Part shown: positions 24,501-36,780 of the stretch, one piece after another
Position numbering within the stretch: the first letter of the stretch is position 1
How the letters are laid out: each line of letters starts with the position of its first letter
NCBI GenBank assembly: GCA_946803715.1
Contig: CAMPET010000218.1
Coordinates: 4,639-67,461 of the forward strand
Source: Beroe ovata
Lineage: Eukaryota > Ctenophora > Nuda > Beroida > Beroidae
Reading direction: 5' to 3'
DNA length: 62,823 nt
Program-made: the position numbers and the translations under genes
Notes under the pieces: generated by a model
What the model was told of the DNA's origin: nothing
Databases searched by the model: none
What the model saw: only the letters and a program-made list of their open reading frames with translations

Positions 24501-25994
24501 GATGTCCACACTTTCATACTCCATTTTTGAAGGTCTTTAATGAAGACTAAACGGGTACTTAGGACGTCAATTTTTCACCAAATCATCTCTCCTACTCCCA
24601 GACTGCAAGTATCAAGCCTTTTCATGAGCATGCAGATTCCATAGACGACGTGAAACCACGCCCAAAACACGATTTCAAACCTGTGGGAAGCATTACCTGC
24701 AAAACACGAAAATCAATGAGACGCACCAGATGGGTCAAATATTTTTTCTCCGTACAATAACTCGTAATAGATGTTCCTGGCCTAATTTTTGACGTAGAAT
24801 CCGAATCTGAACGAATTCTTGAGCTAGCTCATCGAGAAGTAGACGAAAATTCCAGTTTAACCTTCGATGAATACTCCTAATTCACGAGACAGACAGCACC
24901 TCAGGAAAGCAAGATAGGGCCAAAATTCGGTCGGCAATCGATTCAGCGTCCAAAATTACATAGGAATCGACGGTATCTATATGAAAATCGGCCAAAAAAC
25001 TTTTCGTCAAATTTCTGATCTCAGTATCGGTGGAAAATGTAATCGATGATGTCCACACTTTCATACTCCATTTTTGAAGGTCTTTAATGAAGACTAAACG
25101 GGTACTTAGGACGTCAATTTTTCACCAAATCATCTCTCCTACTCCCAGACTGCAAGTATCAAGCCTTTTCATGAGCATGCAGATTCCATAGACGACGTGA
25201 AACCACGCCCAAAACACGATTTCAAACCTGTGGGAAGCATTACCTGCAAAACACGAAAATCAATGAGACGCACCAGATGGGTCAAATATTTTTTCTCCGT
25301 ACAATAACTCGTAATAGATGTTCCTGGCCTACTTTTTGACGTAGAATCCGAATCTGGACGAATTTTTGAGCTAGCTCATCGAGAAGTAGACGAAAATTCC
25401 AGTTTAACCTTCGATGGATACTCCTAATTCACGAGACAGACAGCACCTAAGGGAAGCAAGATAGGGCCGAAATTAGGTCGGCAATCGATTCAGCGTCCAA
25501 AATTACATAGAAAATATATGTAAATCAGCCAAAAAACTTTTCGTCAAATTTCTGATCTCAGTATCGGCACTCAAACTCTCAAAGCAATGTCATTTACATT
25601 ATTGACGACCCAAATTTTGGTTCGGCGGAAATTTTAGAAATTTTGAATTTGGGAATTTCTAACCATGGCAATTCTATCATTTCGAAACCCCATGTTTCAC
25701 TCTATCTTCAGAGTATCTTTCATCTTTTCGTTTCAGACCTATCTCCTGCGTTTGGAAAACATCCTCCCCAAAAACGAACACGGATATCCCATCTCCGTGG
25801 ACTTGGACCGAGTATTCCGGGGAAAAATTCTTGTTGAGTTTTCCGAGCGGGGTTTGGCCGGTGATCGTCCGATTTCGCACGTGCGGGATAACGACGAACA
25901 CACGACGAACGACGATGGGAATGTTATCATGCTGCAGCCGCTCCAAATACGGACATTCTTTGCGACTTATAAACCGATGGAGATGAGTTTCTAG
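18600..25994 (+). CDS. MAN2B1: Lysosomal alpha-mannosidase, GH38, 1000 aa
   Basis: Sixteen exons join in phase: 18600-18673, 18808-18919, 19097-19961, 20095-20194, 20460-20638, 20817-20938, 21134-21254, 21488-21621, 21747-21891, 21976-22090, 22237-22338, 22560-22681, 22897-23009, 23187-23310, 23363-23679, 25737-25994. The total is 3,003 bases, so 1,000 residues against about 1,010 in mammals. Exon 1 gives a signal peptide. Predicted zinc ligands and nucleophile are intact: PHTHDD (His38, Asp40), WQIDPFGHS (Asp162, nucleophile) and QHHDAITGT (His400). It should trim alpha-mannose from N-glycan fragments in the lysosome. The C-terminal beta domain is recognised by RLENIL and the LQPLQIRTF ending. 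The acceptor of exon 15 (23362/23363) was chosen by phase and homology. The last intron, 2.06 kb, holds a satellite array. A very short intron (23311-23362, 52 bp) and an in-frame 84 bp intron are notable. Confidence 0.95.
23800..25568. repeat. ~547 bp satellite array in the last intron of alpha-mannosidase
   Basis: About 3.3 tandem units with period 547 can be read; the anchor word AGCAAGATAGGGCC occurs near 23813, 24360, 24907 and 25454. Units 2 and 3 are almost identical, and the first and last are more diverged or partial. A 60-codon minus-strand frame recurs in each unit, but it has no splice context or known family. The same family forms a larger array in the MRPS31 intron at 51.1-54.1 kb. 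Confidence 0.9.
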
Positions 25995-26182
25995 TTTTTG
26001 TATCGAGATTTCGGAGAAAACACACGTATTTTCGTCATTTTGTCGTTGAGGTGAGTTATATCAAAAGCAGTTAAATTTCTAGGCACTTTCATTACGTCTT
26101 GATAAAGTTCGCCGTGTATTATTGATAAATCATTGTTACGCGGTATTGTACGGTATAATGACGGATCTTTATCATACTTCGT

Positions 26183-26230
26183 CACGTGATAACACACGTG
26201 CACACGTGACTGTTGCTAAGGAAACACGTG
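26183..26230. promoter_or_regulatory. Cluster of four CACGTG E-boxes
   Basis: CACGTG occurs at 26183-26188, 26195-26200, 26203-26208 and 26225-26230. Flanks such as GTCACGTGAT and ACACGTGAC resemble the bHLH-Zip (MiT/TFE, USF, MYC) consensus. It lies about 190 bp downstream of the alpha-mannosidase stop codon, so it may be an enhancer of that gene or of an unseen transcript. Confidence 0.5.
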
Positions 26231-27901
26231 ACTTGTGTCGCGTGACTCAAATGTGTATTCAAGTTGTGGGTTTATATCACATCATGAGATGAGTTGTGGA
26301 TTTGCTTCTCTTGCATGGGAGGGGCACTGCAGTAGCCACTGCAATTATCATGGGTACTGCAATCGGTAGTAAGGGGCGTGTACTACAATTGCATTCACGT
26401 GACAAGTGGTACCTGTTTAATGAAATGACATTGCTGCATTGATTGTATGACAGCCCTTCTTTTATCTTCATACACATACACACACAAATAGTACACACAC
26501 ACACGCACAGTACACAGACACAATTTCTAATCGAATTTATACCCAGACAGAACACTAAACCGACACAACACACACCATTCTTTTTGAATTTTGTCTAATC
26601 GTCGATACAAAAACTAGCTGTACGTGGAATTGTAAATCGATGCTTGTCAGACAACTCTGTAAGATATCATTGTGTCTCACAAAACCGATTCCGTCACCGT
26701 CATTGTGCAACATCTCACAATATCATCTGTGCACTGTGCAGGGTGCACAATGCACATTCTCGGACTAAGTCTGCATTCTCTTCAGGGAGGACTAGCCCCT
26801 GGGGAAGGGCGCCATCTCTTGTCAACTTTATTAATGGACATGTCATTTTCATTTTCGACCACGTCACTCTTTACTACTACTACACACAGTTTTGAAATTG
26901 AATGAACCTCTGTACTATTTGAGTTCATTATCAACAACCCAGCTCCATCACTAACTCTCTCCCCTTTAAACAAGGAATGATTGCAGCAGTTGCTTGTTGC
27001 GATGAACTTGCTAAAACTTCCATTAGACGTTGATACGAGAATTCCAGTGCGTGTCTCTGTGCGTGTGACTCAATTTCTTAAGAACTATTTCCACGCCCCC
27101 TAATCCCTACATGCCCCCAGGAGATTATATATGGTGTCGAAAGAATTATATTCCTAGACTTTATTCAATTGCCCCAGGATCGAACATTAACTTTTGATTA
27201 CAATACTTTTACAATAGATTTTCGATTGCAATTTCTTTCCGACTACCACTTCTTCGATCGACTTTCCGAACTGATCATAAGAAGATTCACTCTCGACGTT
27301 CATTATTACAAACCAAATCATGGGGGTACCTACCGGGTAGATGGGTTGGTATAAATTGCGCTATAAATGAATCTCAGATATAATATCTTAGCACCTATAC
27401 TCATAACTCACACAACCATTGTTCCCGACCGCTAGCAAGATCGTCACCCCCTGCCCTGCCTATCTCTCCTGTTTGTAATTCTGTTGATCTCTCCCCATCT
27501 CTCCCTCAATAACATTATCACTCAAATACCTATATAACCTCTTATGATGCTACCACACTCCAAATTTCCATGGAATATATAATCACACCCCTATTCGCGC
27601 AATTTATCACACGGTTTTCACACATGTTTGATTGTCACACCCCTTAGTGAAGACAATTGAGAGCGCGCACAAGTAAGGACATAAAATCGTAATATGCATG
27701 CAGCATGTGCACTGATTCGTCGTGGCATTCTTTTATTCGATATTAGCTAAGCTGTTCTCTCAGATTGAGCACTTCTTGAGATTCATTGATCATCATCCAG
27801 CATCGCGAAAAAGTAAAAACCAATAGGAACTAATACTGATTGGTTCATTGAGATGAATATAAAATTGCGAAGGGTTGAAACGATGTGACGATTATAACAT
27901 C

Positions 27902-28040
27902 TGCACACACACAGACACACACACACAAACGTCACACACACAGACACACACACGCACAAACAGACACACACAGACACAGACACACAGACACACACAGACA
28001 CTCACACAAACACACACACACACACACAGACACACACATA
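27902..28040. repeat. CA/CAGA microsatellite
   Basis: An imperfect (CA)n array is interrupted by CAGA and CAAA words. The long frames reading Thr-His or Cys-Val repeats across it are not genes. Confidence 0.95.
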
Positions 28041-28904
28041 CATTTATATTTCTCAGATAGTCACGTGAGGGTCACGCGTGAGTCAACACGCATCTTGTAT
28101 TCAATATTAAATGGAGGAGCAGGGACGTCGAGACTTCTACCCATTGTTTATCAGAATAGGTCTCGATATATATATAATGTTATATAGAGAGTGAACTATT
28201 GAGAAGAAAAAGTCGCTAGTTTCTTATATTTCTTCTCCTTTCTGGTCCTCAATCATCCCCCTTAGATTGTGTCCCTCAATTTCTCTTCCCCATTATTATG
28301 CTTAATTGATGGAATAGATATATGCCGATTGCCGGTGGTGGTCCCAGCTCACTTAAGCTTTTTAGCACGGGATATTCTATGATTGCTATTTTAGAGAGGA
28401 CGTATGGATAGCATCTCGAATGTTTCGCGGGTTCAAGGAATATTTTTACAAAGTCCGTTGCTTGACGGCATGGAACATGCTTTATGGGTCTGTCTGTATA
28501 CATGCATATAATATATTTGGTGAAATTGTAAAGGTAACAGACGCACGCAGACAAACTGAGACACACACTCACATACTCGCACACACGAACACAGAAACTC
28601 AGTATTCCTCTAAATACAACACATTATTTCGTATTATGTAATGAGTAGCAGATTAGCACAATAGCTCTACACCCACGAAGCACGTTCAAATAGTCGAGCT
28701 ATTTCAAGTATTTTCGAAATCCAACATTATAACTTTATCTGATATTCCAACGCCCACAATTTCCGATATAATACAGTATACAGTGATTTGAAAGTTGTTT
28801 TCTTTGATTATGAGTCATAAAAGCTATCATAGAAATAATTCATAATTTCAGCTGTCGTAGTGAGCTACAGCAGTTTAATCTGGCGATTAAACACACCAAA
28901 TCAC

Positions 28905-29087
28905 ACGAACACACACACACACACACACACACANNNNNNNNNNNNNNNNNNNNNNNNNNNNNNNNNNNNNNNNNNNNNNNNNNNNNNNNNNNNNNNNNNN
29001 NNNNNNNNNNNNNNNNNNNNNNNNNNNNNNNNNNNNNNNNNNNNNNNNNNNNNNNNNNNNNNNNNNNNNNNNNNACTCACACACACT

Positions 29088-29144
<57 letters not shown>

Positions 29145-29145
29145 G
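28905..29145. repeat. CA microsatellite interrupted by a 141-base gap
   Basis: (CA)n flanks both sides of a run of N from 28934 to 29074. The gap is most likely an unsequenced part of the microsatellite. Confidence 0.95.
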
Positions 29146-30214
29146 TGCTCCTTTATAAAGAAATTTGATCGACGTAAGTACGAAGAGCACCGTTAATTAA
29201 GGCGTATGCAATTTCACGCTCCACTATACTTCTCGGGGATTTCGAGTACCGAAATTAGTCAAGGGGGAGAGGTAAGTGGAGGGGGAAAATGTACTCCTAG
29301 AGTGAGTGTCTCCAAATGTGCGTGTGTGTGTAGATTCTGTACAATTCATAATTGCTGATTTCTGTTGTTAGATTGCCACTTGATAGGTACCCTTCTTCGT
29401 TATAATTTTGTTTTCTTTTTCACAGTCAATGATTGCCCGGCATCATTTAAACCGATGATCGACTGCAGAACAAAATCTTGTACTCGGTCGTATCCTACCA
29501 ACGAATTTCTGACATCAATCATCTCGAATAAATCAAGAAATTTAGCTTTTTTTGATAGATATTATTGAGTGTACAAGTCTCCTGACTACGTGACTGATAC
29601 TAAGTTTATTACTTTATAATCTTCATGAGGGAGAAGTCTTTTGTTACGATCCATTATACGTGAAGAAACCTTTGTTCTTTTTTCTCTCATCTATTCTTCA
29701 AAGATTTCTTCACAGATCAATGCATAGGGTGTAGCATGATCTAGATTTGGGTGATGCTATCGATCTAGTTTGAGAACTTGCTATGTACAGTGTGCTTCGA
29801 ATTTTAAGACAATCAAAAGAATATTCTTCAGTTTTTTTCGGAAACTTTCAAGTTTGAGTCTTGCTATATGGGGTATAAAAGCCCCCACCCCCAACTCCCC
29901 AACCCCATGTTCGCTATCCTAGAATAAATGTGACAAAATGAAGAAAATGGATCGAGGCCAGGGTAGTAAAGCAAAGTAGGGGCCATATTTTGTTGTCTGA
30001 ACCCTATTTTAATTTCTCTCTTTTGTAATGGCAGACATGGGGCAGTCGTTTCTAGAGACAGAGAAAATAAGGTAGAGTGGAACGACACGAACCGTTGATT
30101 CAGCTACTCATATGCACCACTTTTGCTTGATATGATATTCGCTTGACACCATTTGCTTGCTTGACACCGATTGTCAGAATTTTCACTACTGTAACACGTT
30201 ATTCCAGTAGCGGA

Positions 30215-33200
30215 ATGACAACAATTGTCATAGATAAAAAACGACTGTCACTGCTGAAGAAACGCCTCCTAGCGTACCGAAAAGATTTTGAAAGTCAGGT
30301 AAAAACAAAGTTCTGAAAATTTTTTCGCTATGAGCTTTTCGGAGCTAGGTTCTGGTTATGATTGGAAACAGATTTAAAGAGATTGCGTTTTGAATTTAAG
30401 GACTGAAGCATATTCCTATCCATTTGAAAACTTGGGAAAGTAATTCAACACTTTGTTTTAGTCAGACAGATCAATACAAGATGATGCAGACGATAGTGGT
30501 TACGCTGGTAAGTCGTGAAACCTGTGAAACCTGTGAGTTATGGGGAATTTCATGAGATTTCATGTGAAATATGTGTGAAATCTTTGATCATTTAATAACC
30601 AATAGTTAATACACGAGGTGCATAATGTACAGTTCGACCTCGAGGACCAGCCTTGCTTTATTAAACACCCAATTAGATTCCTAATAAGTGCTTAATTTCC
30701 AAGATTATTTAATAGCTCAATGTCAGAGTTCAGTGAACGGAAAAGGTATGATATGCATTCGATTGATAACCATAGCAACTCCCAGGATCGAAGAGAAATC
30801 ACATGTTCTCCAAGTACGAAGACTTTGAGAGGAGTGTTTACCCTGTTATATCATTTGAGGTACGTGTTGGGAGACGTTGTTGACACCACTATTGTGTTGA
30901 CACCACTTTGGAAACATGTCTCAGGTTTATACCACTTTCGCTTGACACCATTTTCATTTGACACCACTTTCGTTTGACACCACTTTCGTTTGACATAACT
31001 NACTTGACACCACTTTCACTTGACACCACTTTCGTTTGACGAAACTTCTGCTTGACGCCACTTTCGCCTGACAGCGCTAGAAACTAGATAGCACAAGCAC
31101 ACACACACATACATACATACAGACACACAAACACAGGCAGACACACACATACACTGACACACACATGACATCAGCAATGTATAATGGGTTTCAGGTCATT
31201 TCCGTAAACGATGAGAGTTTTACTGATACTGATTATAGGAGAGATATACAGTGTATTTAGTGACTCTTCGAGTAGCATTTGGTTAGATTCTCCACAGACA
31301 AACAACCATATCCACAAAGACATTAAATTTCTGGCGAACAAAAACAGACTTACGATCAGAAAAAACACCCCCACGACCGTACAACCTATGTTTCGATCAG
31401 ACAGACATAAACACACACAAACACACACGCACACACATACACACACACACACGTCACACACACACACTCACCCATCTTCCACAAGTCCATGCAGCATAAT
31501 GCATAATGCGCTTTTGTTTGAGGTTCCTGGTCATTTGCATTTTTTCCCGATGAAATATAAAACACATATCTCCTGGATAAACGAACATAAAACATTTACA
31601 CTCATTGGCAAAACGCTCTAAAACTATGCGTTTACCTTTCCCAGAAAAAAACTTGACATGGGATTTTGTTGCTCTATACGAATGTCGTTATACCGAACGA
31701 AGGACTTCTTCGAGAAATGAACTTCACCCTCCCTAACTCCCTTATCCTTCATCACTCCTTATTCCTTGGTCATTGCTTGTACGGTCGGTTGACGTAATAC
31801 GGTCCACCGTGTAAGTTATTATAGACGATCTATTGTACTCTCAAAATCAGTGCTCGTATGATCTCATTATCTCCCCTACACTCTACAGCTCTTGTACAGA
31901 GGAATTTGAACTTATACTATTTCATTTTCGCTTAATAAGTATGTGCTTAAGTTGGGTTAACGGAAGCATCGAAATTTTTCCCCTCGTAAACCTTCATTAT
32001 TCGAGTGTGCTCCTTCATAATTTATACAAGTGATTGTAGACTCAAGGGGTTCTTATAATCAATATTCAGTACAGTCCGGTTCACTTCTCAATCACTTGAG
32101 CTAGGTTACTGTCTACTACGGCCCGCTTTGACCACGGACTATATTTGGGCCATAGTTTGTGATTGTGATACGGAATTGTGTGAAACTTTTGGATATAAAA
32201 TATAGACAAACGTTTATTCACGTCGTAGTTCGTGCGATAGTAATCAGCAAGCTAGCTAATTAGATAATGAGGTAATTAAAAAGCGCAGCACTTCTTGTAG
32301 TTAGGTTAGAAAATACATACTCTTACCTTGGTATAAATTTCGCATGGTTGAATATTATACAATAAGTGAACACTTATGATATTCCACTTATGATATTCCA
32401 TACCCATTTTCTTTACCCAGTTTCAACTTCAATTCGCTGAGGAGTATTTCAAATCATTTTGAAATCGGTATCCATATATTGCGATATTGAATATGTTAGA
32501 TTTGTTGATGCCCTGAGCCCTCCTTCAAAATGAAGATAAAAACAATGGTGGTTTCCCAAATGTAGATACATATTATCATATTATATCCGAATTATCTAGA
32601 ATTTTCTCCATTATCAATTAGCAGACTGAATGGCTTTCTCCCTATTATATCGTCTTGGAGACTCAAGGAAGAATGGAGTTTGAAACGTCACAAAATTAGA
32701 TCATTCTAGAAATATCTCAACATTGACGCGACATAATCATAACTTATTTTTCTTGCGTTACACGCACGTACGCTAACATACGACCATTCTTTATCGCATG
32801 ATTCGGGATAAACCTGCGGGACATTTTGCGGGACATTTTTCACGCTTTTAGGACGCCGCAGGACTTCATTCCAGGGTTGTTTAGTTCAACTATCGTTATC
32901 AACAACAGGAAAATGTACATTTCTTCTTCCAGATACATGACCGACTCTATAGTTTTTGACGCAGGCTTCTCTAATGAGCTAATGAGTTGAGATCATGAAG
33001 AAAATAGGAAAAGTACGAGAGCAGCGTCCTGCAAAAACATTTCCCTGCAGTTATATTGTGCTACTGTGTGTTTTTCCTCTGGGTATATACTGTAATGCTT
33101 GTTTCGAGAGTTGATACTAGGATATAAGCTTGTAAAGAACCTATACCTACTTCCGTGTTTCGTTGGCTGATTCGAACAGGAAATGACCAACTCTATCGAC

Positions 33201-36200
33201 GGTTTAGCCATTTATATCCTTCACTCGTTAGATTTTGTCACCTACTCTTTTCCAAATGAATCCCAGGAATGAAAATTCGGAACCCCGTCTCAAATGAAGA
33301 CTCACCTCGATCTCCAGACGCTAACGAAACATCCTGGCCGTTCAACAGTGACGAGACTAAACAACGTGTGGAGCGGTTTTTCGAGACGAACGAGATGAAA
33401 TTCCGTAGCATTATCGACGAGCACCGGAAATTCCAGTCGAATCAACGGAAGAGGAGTCAGTGCAACCACATGTGTTGCCTCAGCAACCCCCGCATGTGCA
33501 AAATGAACCAATCACACAGCTTCGACGGATCGCTGGTCACACGTGCGAACAGCACACTCGCAACATACGGATATCATGTCCAGGGGGGAGGCGAGGCGAC
33601 AACCCCAACTAAAGGGGGGTCGTCCTCGGGTCGTACCCTGCCAACTCCAAAACACCCACAACGCAGGATTAGTCATCATGGGTTTCTCCTGGCTGCAGCT
33701 GCGACCCAGGGCGGTTTATCTGGGGATATTGGAGCTCATATCGCTAGTATACCTCTAGTACGGTCTAAATCCATCGTACATGATTCGTCGGGTGTTATTT
33801 ATCATCATCCTATAGCCCCTGACCAGATGAAAAACCCTATAGACGTTAAACTGGCTGTGGCTGGTTCCCCAATCCTGCGGTCAAACTCCTTCATCAACAA
33901 CACAGCTCCTACTGCTAACACAGCTCCTCAGACGTCCACTGCACCGCAGAAAATGCTCCCACAGTTTCCCGTCAACCACAGAAACTCATTCGAGCACAAC
34001 ACGACCACAGTTATATTCCCGCTCCTCAGATCCAATTCTTATGCCAACGACTCCAACAACGCGGCCGAGTCTCAGACGAGACCGAGTTATAGTCACGGTA
34101 CGGAGACGAACACGAGACCGACCTCGTTCAGTAATGCCTCGGATTATTCCACGAACAAACCTGGCAGTTTGCCATGGCACAAGAACTCGGAGAGCAAGCC
34201 ATTCCTCTTCAAACCTCCGGAAATTAAGATACACAAACCAGATAGTGATCCCGATTCCTCTCCGGAGATATCCAAGAAGAAAATGACAAACAGATTTCAA
34301 AGTGTTGCTAAGGCAACGGTTGCGATTCATAAGCCATCATTGGTTACAATTCCTAAAGCTACTGCAACAATTCCTAAAACAACTCCAAAAGTGACAAGTC
34401 CACCCAAAACTAAACCCCCAGTTCAAAGCCCACCAACAGACAACCAGTCCAAAATGAGCAATGGTAGAGAACAGGCTGGTAAACCAACTCAAACAAAAGT
34501 CCAGCAGATAGTCAGTATGTTTTCAGAACCCAAGAAAACAGCGTTTAGCCCACCCCCAGTTGTAAAGAAATCAAAACCTGACGCAATCATCAGTAAAACT
34601 GTGAAGTGTTTTACTGCTAAGTTGAACAACAACGCCGCAACCAACGGACCGAACAATTCCATTGCAAAGAAGAGTGTCAACAAGTCCATTCCCTCTCAAA
34701 AATCACCGGAATCCCCAAAAACCAGCCCAAAACCGGTCCGATCATCAGCAGAGAAGCTCCCTATCAACAACAAACTTGTAGATAGTCCGCTAGTCAACTG
34801 TTCAGTGACAAGGTCGCTAAGCAACGTGGATAACAACGCAGAGGAGGCAAACAAACCCATCTTCACAAACACAGCAAGGAAAGAGGGCTCTGGGGACCTT
34901 CCAACCGTGAAAGTGATGAACAAGATTGAGGAGAAAAGTGTTGAGAACTTTACAGAAAATGGGAAAACTGCGAATGGGCCGATTTTCAATAACTCGTTTG
35001 GTATTTGGGCGCTAGAGAGAAGGATTGAAGAAGATTTGAAAGAGCAACAAGCGAGAAAACAGTTGCAAAGAACATCCTCCCTCGACCAAAACAACCTGCT
35101 AACACCAAAAAGAGGAATCCTAAAGAACACAATCAAAGGATCATCAAGTTTTAGCGATCACAAATCCTTCCTCATTGAACAAGTATCAACAAACACGGAC
35201 ACGTTTAGTGACGACCTAGACGCAAGTCCAAGTGTGCACTCGTTAGAAAGTGTCAAATCAGTAGAGAATGACTCCACTTCCTTCCTCCCCTTGGAAATAA
35301 TCCCCGAAAAACAAGATCTGACCGTGACAAACAACTTGAATCGGTCCAACTCGACCACATCGCAGAAAGCGTCCCGACGACCACCCCTCGTCCGACAAAA
35401 CTTCGTGGCCGACGAGGAGGACGAAGTGAATCAAGATCTGTTCGATTTAAGTCAGCAACCGAGCAACATTCCGCAGTTTTTCGTCACAGATTCAGAAGAC
35501 GGTACTAAAGAAGAGGATGACGATGACGAAGTCACCCCTCGAGAAAGTGTTGTGACGTTCAACGATGTTGTCGTTTACAAAACTTTGTCCAGTGAAGATG
35601 TGGAGGACGAAGTTCTGCATGTCAGTGACGAAGAAGTACAGAGTTTTATGAGGGATTTGCATTATGCGACGAGTAACGGGGGTATCGGTGATGGACCGGA
35701 AATATTAGACGATCCGGAGGAGAGAGCGAAGTGTTTTGAGATTGAGAATAATAAGAACAAGGAATCGAAAAAGGTTTACAAGTTTGTTAAAAATATTCTT
35801 TGCCTCCCTCAACCCTTCTATTTAGAAAATAAGCCCTTCCCTTTTTCATCAATCCATGCTCTTAACCCTTGATATCCATTACCCCAACATTGACTCCATC
35901 CCCAGTCACAACTATTCACCCAAATATCACTATCATACGCAGAAATTCGCTCACTGAATTCACTCACCGTCAGGACTCCCAAGAGGAAGCGAAAGATAAC
36001 CGTCGACAGCGACTCAAAGATATCACCACTTGGAGACGAGTTAGCTGTGACGAGTCCCAGGACTGCGAGAACAAGGAACTGGATGACGAAGGGGGAGGGG
36101 GAGTGGGAGTGGAGGGAGGAGGAGGGAGGAGGGAAGAGTTGAGGAGTGGAGGGAGCGATAGTGGGAATGGATATTTGTCCAGGGGAAGTGTGGTCGATGA

Positions 36201-36742
36201 GGATACGTCGGATAGGGAGCCAAATAGGTCACAGGTTTGAAATCTGAAATTAGACGTTGTCTTTGAAAACTAATCAGTATAAACAAGTCCAATTTTTTTG
36301 AGGAATTGTACAATTTGAATTATTCTACAGATCCTTTTTTGTACTATACTGGTGTTTTGAACCCCCTTTATCCAATGTTTAGGTTCAGAGAACTAGGCCG
36401 GGTCGAGTGAAGAGATGTAAGAAAGTGAGCTCGGAACTGAACCTCAACGAGCCTAAGAAAGGTGAGAATGCACCATTACTTGACATGCACGATAACTGCA
36501 CATGTAAGATTACCGCACATGTACGATTACCCATGAACCCAAATCATCTCGATCAATGTGCCGTTCCCTCAATAAAATGTAGTAACTCAGTAAGTCGAGT
36601 ATTTCTACGAAAGTTAGTAGAATAGAACCGATTATTCCTTATATGGTATGTGGCGCTGAAGCAACTTCTGAAAGTTTATGTTGTGTTTTATACATGTCGA
36701 CCCTCTTTTTCATTAAAACTCTGCGCGTACAGACACCCTCAG

Positions 36743-36780
<38 letters not shown>

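Larger units (their letters stand above)
25995..30214. other. Gene-poor interval
   Basis: Between the mannosidase stop and the RhoGEF start I find no supportable gene. It contains the E-box cluster (26183-26230), CA/TG microsatellites (26466-26520, 27902-28040, 28905-29145) and a sequence gap. A segment after an acceptor-like tttttcacag near 29425 reads with several cysteines (NDCPASFKPMIDC), but it lacks a donor and ends at a stop; I leave it unassigned. Confidence 0.6.

Noticed and set aside
24335-25064. 60-codon minus-strand frame recurring in the satellite
   Set aside because: It recurs because the DNA unit recurs; no start context, splice sites or known family support translation.
27783-29168. 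Frames with Cys-Val or Thr-His repeats
   Set aside because: They are CA/TG microsatellites read as protein, one crossing a run of N.
29425-29568. Cysteine-containing segment after an acceptor-like site
   Set aside because: No donor, no upstream partner exon and an in-frame stop; not enough to call an exon.
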